Shown piece by piece: positions 11,530-19,800 of a DNA stretch of 22,058 nt (position 1 is the first letter of the stretch; every line of letters begins with the position of its first letter). The position numbers were made by a program, and so were the translations under genes. The stretch spans positions 1 to 22,058 of the forward strand of contig JAYMTA010001062.1 in NCBI GenBank assembly GCA_036897625.1, in the 5' to 3' direction. This DNA is from Pelargonium cotyledonis. Taxonomy: Eukaryota; Streptophyta; Magnoliopsida; Geraniales; Geraniaceae. The notes beneath the pieces are model-generated. The model did not search any database. It worked only from the letters and a program-made list of their open reading frames with translations, and had not been told where the DNA came from.

Positions 11530-13183
11530 GCTTCCTCGTAGCATGCTTCATAACTGGTCACTTTACAACTCGGACTCTCGGTTGATTTCTTTGGAGCTCC
11601 TTCCTATGAAATCTTGTGCCAATATAGATGTGACAATCTTTGGATCAGGGATTATGACGGCTGATGATGGAAGTGGATTTTGTCTTGATTCTGATCCAAA
11701 CCAGTCTTCTTCAGGTGCTGGTGGTGCTCAGAATGTAGATGGCATTCCAATTTATTTGAGTGCAATAAAGGAATGGATGATTGAATTTGGCTCATCAATG
11801 GTTTTCATATCAATCCGAACAGATATGGCCTGGTATGTTGCTTGTATACTCATTACCTACAAACTGAAATGATCCTCACTCTTGCATTTTTCCTCACTAT
11901 AGTTTGTCATAATATTTCTCTTTCTTCTGTTAGAACGAGGTTAAGAGAAATCAATTTGGTTTGCATTAGGAATGTCTTTCTTTTGGCATGAAAACGTTTT
12001 TGCTTTGAAGAAATTGAGGTCTTGCATGATTCTTAATTGTAAAATAATGTCAATATAAAGTTCCTATTTTTTATCTCTCCGTTTCTTCAGGTATAGGCTT
12101 GGAAAGCCATCAAAGCAGTATGCTCCCTGGTATGAACCGGTCTTAAAAACTGCAAGACTGGCAATTGGTATTATTACTTTGTTGAAGGAGCAGAGCCGAG
12201 TGTCACGCCTTCCTTTTGCAGAAGTTATCAAGAAAGTGTCTGCATTTAATAAGAATCACCCCGCATTCATTTCATCTAATCCAGCAGCAGTTGAAAGGTA
12301 TGCTGTGGTTCATGGACAGATAATACTGCAACTGTTTGCTGAATATCCTGATGACACCATCAGGAAGTCGGCTTTTGTGACAGGTCTTCATGATAGCATG
12401 GAGAGAATACATCATACAAAATGGTTGGTAAAGAAAAAAATGGTACTCAAGAAGGAAATGAATTTGAATCCAAGAGCAGCTATAGCACCTGTAGTATCGA
12501 AAAGGAAAGCAATGCCTGCGACTACAACAAAACTGATAAACAGAATTTGGGGACAGTATTACTCGAATTACTTGCCCGAGGATGCACAGGAAGCAGATAT
12601 TAATGAAGTGAAAGAAGATGAAGATGCAGATAATGAAGAAGAGGAAAATTTAGAGGAAGACAATGAAGAGGTCGAGGAGGTAAAAATTACAGTTGGCAAG
12701 AAAACAGAGTCACCTCATTCATTGTCAAAGCCAACCAAATCATGTTCCAGTAAGGATATTAAATGGGATGGAGACTCGGTGGGGAAAACTTCTTCTGGCG
12801 AGGTTCTCTACAAACGGGCAATGGTTCATGGAGATTTGGTTACTGTGGGTGGATTTGTGTTGGTTGAAACAGTAGACGCAGATGAAATTCTTCCCATATA
12901 TTTTGTGGAATATATGTTTGAAAAGTCAGATGCAAGAAGGTTTGTTCATGGCAGACTGACTGTAAGAGGATCTCAGACTGTTCTTGGTAATACTGCCAGT
13001 GAGAGAGAGGTGTTCTTGACAAACGATTGCCTGGAATTTGAGTTAAGTGATGTTAAGCAAATTTTGGCTGTTGAAATCCAATTGGTGCCTTGGGGATATC
13101 AGCATCGGAAAGCTAATGCTCTTAAAGATAAAATTGACCGGGAAAGAGCAGAGGAAAGAAAAGGCAAAGGATTACCTATAGAA

Positions 13184-13186
13184 TAA
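13184..13186 (+). other. In-frame TAA nonsense codon in MET1 exon 3
   Basis: The frame reads AEERKGKGLPIE, stop, then YCKSLYWPDRGAFFSLP, with no frame change on either side. Plant MET1 has Tyr-Tyr-Cys here, so a Tyr codon (TAT or TAC) has become TAA. The site is at the junction of BAH1 and BAH2, at about codon 883. Confidence 0.9.
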
Positions 13187-14881
13187 TATTGTAAAAGCTT
13201 GTACTGGCCTGATAGAGGTGCATTCTTTTCTCTACCAGCAGATACCATGGGTCTTGGGAGTGGACTTTGCCAGTCCTGCAAAATGAAGGAAACCCAGACA
13301 GAGAAGGAAATCTGTAAGGTGAACTCAACCAAGTGTGGCTTCACTTACAAAGGAATTGAGTACTGCATTCATGACTTTGTATATATAGCTCCTCATCATG
13401 TCGAAACGGATGGAAAGGACCAGGGTACCCATAAGAGTGGGAGAAATATAGGGCTGAAAGCCTTCATTGTTTGCCAGCTGCTGGATATTGATGTTCCAAA
13501 GGCCTCTAAACAAGCTAATCCTGAATCTATAAAAGTTAAAGTTAGGCGATTCTTCCGGCCCGAGGGCATATCATCAGAGAGATCATATTGCTCTGATATT
13601 AGAGAAGTAAGGCTTGCTTTCAAAATTACTTAGTAGGAAAAAACTTGCATATCATCATCAGATTCTAAGCTTATTATTATTTGCTAGTCTAGTATAATGT
13701 ACCTAGGCATGCTAGACGTCAAACCTAACAGTCCAGTCTCTCTTTTTGTGTGGGAATTTCTATTATTATTCTTCATCTGTGTTTCTTACTGATATGTCAT
13801 TGTAACTTAAGGACATTTTGTTATTGATCATTCAGGTTTACTATAGTGAATCAGTGTTGACGGTTCCCCTTGCAGCAATAGAAGGGAAGTGTGATGTCAG
13901 AAAGAAGCATGACCTTCCTTCTTATGAAGGCCCTGTTATCTTTGATCATACATTCTTTTGTGAGCGTTGGTTTGAACCTGATAGTGGAGCTATCAAACAG
14001 GTAGCTTATGTGTTGCTGCTTCTTTTTTTCTCTCCTGTTATACATTTGAGTTGGTCCACTGAGTTCATTATTGATTATGCTTATCGTCCTATTTTTGGAA
14101 GTCTTGGGGCTTTGATATACTATGAAAGATATTAATGTGTTATTTTAGTTGGGAGCTAGGAGTTGAATACTGGACCGTTTAGTAACTTGACTTGTTGAAT
14201 TTGGTTATTGTTTGATGGGCAGTTGCCAGCCCAAATAAAACTAGGCTCTTCAAAAGGTATTTTGGGTGATGATGCTGCATATAGAAGGAAAAAGGGGAAA
14301 AGCATAGAAGGAGATAATGAGTGTGATGATAATGAAAAGCAACCACAAGCTTTTCATACAAATCGCCTTGCAACTTTAGACATTTTTGCAGGATGTGGTG
14401 GCTTGTCTGAAGGCTTGGACAAAGCTGGTAACCTCCATTTTCATTCAGCAAAGCCTGCAAGCATGGCTCTAAGTTTATCACAAAATCCTTTATTTATTAC
14501 TGACCATATAACTACTCACAGGTGTATCACTAACCAAGTGGGCAATTGAATATGAGGAGCCTGCAGGAGAAGCATTTAAACTTAACCATCCAGAGGCTTT
14601 GATGTTTGTAAACAACTGTAATGTGATCCTAAGGTAGCTACTTGGTTTATATGAATTTTATCTTAATTATAATTATTCCATCTATTTTGTTTTTGTTTTC
14701 TCTAGAAATCTTAGGTTATGGGTTGGTTTGCAGGGCCATCATGTCAGCATGTGGGGATGAAGATGAATGTATCTCAACTCCTGAAGCTGTTGAGTTAGCA
14801 GCAAAACTTGATGAAAAGGAGATTAGTAATTTACCCAAGCCTGGACAAGTAGAATTCATCAATGGAGGGCCTCCTTGTCAG

Positions 14882-14976
14882 GTACGTCAAGGTTTCTTGC
14901 CTTTTATTTGACAGGATTCCATTTTGCGAGCAATTTAATGGCGCATACTTATTATACTAGTACGTACAATTTGCTG
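14882..14976 (+). other. MET1 intron with lost 3' splice acceptor (TG instead of AG)
   Basis: The donor GTACGT follows CCTTGTCAG (Pro-Cys-Gln). The next exon must begin at GGT 14977 (GFSGMNRF), but the preceding bases are TTTGCTG where TTTGCAG is expected. No upstream AG in the intron gives the correct phase. AG at 14959-14960 leads to a stop at 14994-14996, and retention of the intron stops at 14909-14911. Confidence 0.82.
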
Positions 14977-16492
14977 GGTTTTTCTGGAATGAATAGGTTT
15001 AATCATAGCACCTGGAGTAAAGTTCAGTGTGAGATGATCTTGTCATTTTTATCTTTTGCTGATTACTTCCGTCCCAAGTATTTCCTTCTAGAGAATGTGA
15101 GGAACTTTGTATCATTCAACAAATGGCAGACGTTTCGATTAACTATAGCCTCACACCTTGAGATGGGTTATCAGGTAGATACTGTTTTTTCTCTACCGTG
15201 AAATTAACTACAACTACTCTTACCATGAAACTGAAACTATAACTTCTTTTGCACTTGAGATTCAAACTACCATTTAATTTCAATACTGTAGGTGAGGTTC
15301 AGTATTTTGGAAGCTGGAGCATATGGTGTTTCTCAATCTCGTAAACGTGCATTCATATGGGCAGCTTCACCTGAAGAAACACTCCCCGAATGGCCTGAGC
15401 CAATGCATGTCTTTGCTAGTGCAGAGCTCAAGATCAAATTATCTAAAACTACCCATTATGCTGCTGTTCGGAGTACTGCAAATGGTGCCCCGTTCCGTGC
15501 AATAACAGTCAGAGATACTATTGGGGACCTCCCTGCAGTTGGAAATGGGACTTCCGTAACAACAATGGAGGTAAAAATAAACAAAACTCAAGCCATTCCA
15601 TCGAAGCATCTTTTCTGTCAACCATTTATGTTCATTTGTCCTTCCATTTTGGTTATGCAGTATAAAAATGAACCTGTCTCGTGGTTCCAAAAGAAAATTC
15701 GAGGAGACATGCTGGTTCTGAATGATCATGTATCGAAAGAAATGAATGAGCTGAATCTTATTCGATGTCAAAGAATCCCAAAGCACCCAGGTGCAGATTG
15801 GCGTGATCTGCCAGATGAGAAGGTACTTTTCATTGAGTACCAAATAATCTCTACCAAGGTTCCCATATTTCAATTCTGTTCCTAACTAAGTTTATGCCTA
15901 CAGGTTCGGTTGTCTAATGGGCAATTGGTAGACTTAGTACCATGGTGCTTGCCAAATACTGCAGAGAGGCACAATCAATGGAAGGGACTGTTTGGAAGGT
16001 TGGATTGGGAAGGAAATTTCCCAACATCAATCACTGACCCACAACCTATGGGTAAAGTTGGGATGTGCTTCCATCCAGATCAGGATAGAATTCTGACAGT
16101 TCGTGAATGTGCTCGATCTCAAGTAAGTTTGTGTCTTGTTCGTAGTGACAAATGTGTGTAAGTTGGGTTTCGAGGACATTTTATGAATTGTTGGTGAATG
16201 TTTTTGTCGTGCAGGGTTTCCCGGACAGCTACAAATTTTGGGGTAACATAGCACACAAGCATAGGCAGATTGGGAACGCGGTTCCTCCTCCGTTGGCGTA
16301 TGCACTGGGGACTAAACTTAAAGAAGCAGTAGAAAGTAAAAGTAAGGAATGAATGATACATCACAATGTGTGATAATTTGTTTAGTGTGGTTTAGATAGG
16401 GTTTTTCCTGAAATGTTCATTTTCATTATCAAAGTCTGGTCTAGAAAGGGTTGTGCCAGCAATGTTGTTCCTTTTCATACATTAGGGTTGCT

Positions 16493-16547
16493 TAGTACAA
16501 AATATCATCAGCCTTCACTTGAGGGTTGCTGATGATATTTTGTACTA
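16493..16547. repeat. 20-bp perfect hairpin between MET1 and GGH
   Basis: TAGTACAAAATATCATCAGC at 16493-16512 is the exact reverse complement of 16528-16547, with a 15-nt loop. AGGGTTGCT is also repeated directly, before the left arm and at the loop/right-arm junction. It lies about 140 nt after the MET1 stop, in the tail-to-tail spacer. It may be a small foldback element or a structured 3' UTR. Confidence 0.85.
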
Positions 16548-16563
16548 TCAATATGTGACAACA

Positions 16564-16577
16564 AATAAAGAAATAAA
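16564..16577 (+). terminator. Candidate MET1 polyadenylation signals
   Basis: Two AATAAA hexamers, at 16564-16569 and 16572-16577, follow the hairpin about 210-225 nt after the stop codon, a normal distance for a plant 3' UTR. AATAAA is weakly predictive in plants. Confidence 0.35.
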
Positions 16578-16698
16578 TGACAAATTTTTTTTTTTCATCA
16601 TTTTCTCCTTTGTGATATGTATCATCAGCATTTTTTATCAACAATATAAAGTTGGCAAAGGTGAAATATGGAACAGTCATACACAATCAGTCCCAATT

Positions 16699-16827
16699 AC
16701 ACAATCAGATGTATATCTTTACATTTCAGAACTAACAGTCTTAATTTCATTAACACTAGTTCTTTTTTCTTTTCTTTTTTAATTATTTTACTGTCATACA
16801 CAATAAGATGTCTTTACATTTCAGAAC
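16699..16827. repeat. Imperfect direct repeat in the MET1-GGH spacer
   Basis: ACACAATCAGATG, a short gap and TCTTTACATTTCAGAAC at 16699-16732 recur as ACACAATAAGATGTCTTTAC plus ATTTCAGAAC at 16798-16827. The second copy lies within the probable GGH 3' UTR (minus strand). No element ends are visible. Confidence 0.6.
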
Positions 16828-16871
16828 CATACATTACTCAGACTTCCTTGTACTTCGCGTAAGGGGATGTC

Positions 16872-19800
16872 CTAAGCTAAATTCGAGGAAGCCGGGTATG
16901 CAAAGATGTAAACTTCATCATATCCCTTCCTGCACAATCAAAGCACATAACAATGAAGTTAAAAATAAAACAAAAATGCTAACAAAATATTATAACATGA
17001 AACTATTCATGTTTTACTTACCCAGCCTTCCCGCAGTATGTTGGACTGTAGTTGTATATGAGATTGTCCAGCACTTTCCGGGCAGCAGGCCTGTTTGCTG
17101 ACTTCCTAGCTTCACTGCACACCATACCACAAATGTAAGGATCTTATTTCATTTTCATTGTTCTTTTGCGTGCTAAGCCACTATGTTAAGCCCGATTCTG
17201 GGAATTGACCCAACCAGTAATGGACCACATCTAATAATCCAATTGGTGTCTCCTTTCCAATCAGCAGGAGCATACCATAGTGTCTTAAGCAAGGGAAATG
17301 TTATTTTTCTTTCAGCTGACCTGAAGATGCGTTACTAGTGCATTCTCAGTTGTTTAGCATGTACCTGGTGAAAATTCAGGGGTTCACAACCAAAAGGTTT
17401 ACTATACTCAAAGGATGTGTTTTTTTTTTGGCAAAACTTGCATACAGTTTCCACTTTACAGGATCTAAATATTTATTCATTGCATACAGTTTCCACTTTA
17501 CAGGATCTAAATTTTTATTCATTGTTGTACCTGGTGAAGATTCAGGGATTCAACCAAAAGGTTTACTATACTCGAAGGATGTGTTTTTTTTTTTTGGCAA
17601 AAATTGCATACAGTTTCCACTTTACAGGACCTAAATATTTATTCATTGCATACAGTTTCCACTTTACAGTATTTATTCATTGCATACAGTGTCCACTTTA
17701 CAGGATCTAAATTTTTATTCATTGTCTTTCGAGCATCTAATTTTTTTAATGAGTTTTCGGTTTGTAATCATAGAATAATTTGATTTAACTTTCCAAACTA
17801 TACAGAGACATCGAGTCCTCACCTGACAAAATAGTTTGCAACATGTTGGGTTACTTGAATTGCATCATCTGAATGTGGAATCCTTGATGAGCCCCATTCG
17901 AAAGCATTTTTCTGCAAAATGATTGGTTAAGTTTTTACTTATCACATGAGGAAGGAGAAAGTGGTATTACAATGGAATTTAATGACAAACACACTAGCAC
18001 ACATTTGATAAACAAGAAATCGGGTATAAAGAATAATCTATCATTTTTGCATGAAAGGACATTCTGAATCTATATTTATTCATCACAAATTTCTACTCAA
18101 TTGAACTTGAGACACTCGGTCAAGTGCTTAGTTAGCTTCAACCACATTATCAGACAGGCCTAAGAGAAGCAATGACTGTGGTACAATAAAGCGGCAACAA
18201 GAAAACAAAAATGAACTTAAGAAATAAACATGATAGAATACAAGTACACTTAAGATAATACCTCTGGATGCCATTGGAAGCCAGTCACAGGATAGTTGTG
18301 TGCTTGTACTGTGGAGACATAATCCTGCTCGCAAATGTTTCAAAAGTTTTAGGAATCTTCCAGTAATATAAAATATGGTTTATCCAATGACTGAAATTTG
18401 ATTTGAGATAATCAAATGGTTTTATTTAGTACCTTGTTGTCTTCATCTAAGCTAGTAGTCAAGATCTTGAAAAAATTACATAGTTTCGGATTCTTTGCAA
18501 AGCTGCCAGGCGAAATACCATACTGTTGCAGCAAATAAATTTAGACCAACAATCAGCGCAAAAGGTATGATTACTAGGATTAATACAGCACATAAAGTAG
18601 AATATGGTTGGAAGACATAAAATAATAAATAAATATGAGGAATGGAACCAAATATAGCTTCTTCTGACATCTACACGATAACATCCACACAAAGTCCAGA
18701 TTAATAAAAGGTTGAAAAATACAACAACTGAACTAAGAAATGGACAAATGGCCTATGAGGCTATGACTACATCAGCTACAGTCCCTACATAATTGAATGG
18801 AAGAAAGGACAAATGTTGTTACCACTAACCCAAAGTAGTTTACTTAAGGCCTTTGAGGTCTGCATTTAGTTTCACAAAGTAATAAGAAATTAATGATGAA
18901 AACTGGATTGTCAAGCAAGCACTCTGTTTTGTTACTCCTAAGTCCAAACTCTAGCATAGGCACATATTGAAGACAAAAATATCAAGTATGGACCTAGCTC
19001 TTCTCAAGTCATGATCACATTGAACAAGAAACGTAACATAACGAAACACAATTAATGTGGAGATAAATTTGATAAAGATATGCCATTAATTCATATTCTG
19101 AAAAAGCAAATCTACATCATCATCACACGTGAGAGACTAGGGAGACAAGGTTATCAAGGTATTTTACATCTTAAAATGTAAAGTAGAGGAGTTATTAATA
19201 GCTTGTCACTCACATGATGGTTCTGCATAACAAGACAATCTGTACTCAGCTTTCTAAGGAGGTCTGGAGGAAATCTGCAGAAGAATACAGATATCAACTT
19301 CCAAGTATTAACAAATAAATCTTAAAATATCAAGCATAAATTAAGTTGAACAAAATGATGCGCCATATAGGACAAATATGTGTAATGCACCAATGAAACT
19401 GAATAAGTGAGGAGAAAACATGGAAACTAAATTTATTTAGATAACTGAAGGAGGTTAGGAGCCATGCATAACTCCAGATGCGTCTCAAAAAACGCAAAAA
19501 TGAGTTTCTTATCTGACAAACATGATATATCCATTAGGATATAATCACTCAAACTTCTAAAGATAAGTGGAATATCCGAACTCCGAAGAAAGGGGAATTC
19601 CATTCAGAAGTTCGTCTGTTGGTCAAGTAGGCTTAAGAAGTTTGCTTTCTACTGCAGTGATCATGTAAAGGAGCAAATACATCCAACTTAAATAGGTGAA
19701 TAAACTCTTAGTTATAACTCAAGTTAACAGATTTGCCAAGAATTATGTGTTCAAATCCTCAACCAGCTGTTCTTTGCACATGATCATGTTTTCATAAATG

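Larger units (their letters stand above)
8944..16352 (+). pseudogene. MET1: MET1-type DNA (cytosine-5)-methyltransferase, disrupted copy (12 exons)
   Basis: Homology to plant MET1 (the DNMT1 class, which copies CG methylation after replication in the nucleus) runs over exons 8944-9004, 10340-11832, 12091-13606, 13836-14000, 14223-14427, 14522-14633, 14734-14881, 14977-15174, 15292-15570, 15661-15822, 15904-16122 and 16215-16352. These total 4696 nt, one base more than 1565 codons, close to the usual MET1 length of about 1,500-1,570 residues. Order: basic N-terminus, RFD1 (about 110-280), RFD2 (435-640), an acidic run, BAH1 (750-885), BAH2 (925-1078), then the catalytic domain. Motif I is DIFAGCGG (about 1131), the PCQ nucleophile is Cys1232, ENV is at about 1272, QSRKR at 1314 and GNAVPPP at 1540. 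The copy is broken by a frameshift (11512-11515), an in-frame TAA (13184-13186) and a missing acceptor AG (14975-14976). A full protein cannot be made as written. A recently decayed duplicate is most likely; a sequence error is less so. Confidence 0.85.

Noticed and set aside
13184..13186. Stop-codon readthrough or separate genes on either side of TAA
   Set aside because: No readthrough context or new promoter and start was seen. The downstream part lacks a sensible initiation site and is simply the rest of MET1.
15439..15873. 144-residue minus-strand frame
   Set aside because: It is the antisense shadow of two MET1 catalytic exons.
8944..16352. Explaining the MET1 lesions as sequencing or assembly error
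   Set aside because: Not excluded, but over 2.2 kb of coding sequence in the two neighbours has no lesion. One of the three is a substitution to a stop and another a substitution in AG, neither a typical homopolymer error.
17440..17723. CRISPR-like array
   Set aside because: The repeats are directly adjacent or separated by one longer copied block, without unique spacers, inside a plant intron.
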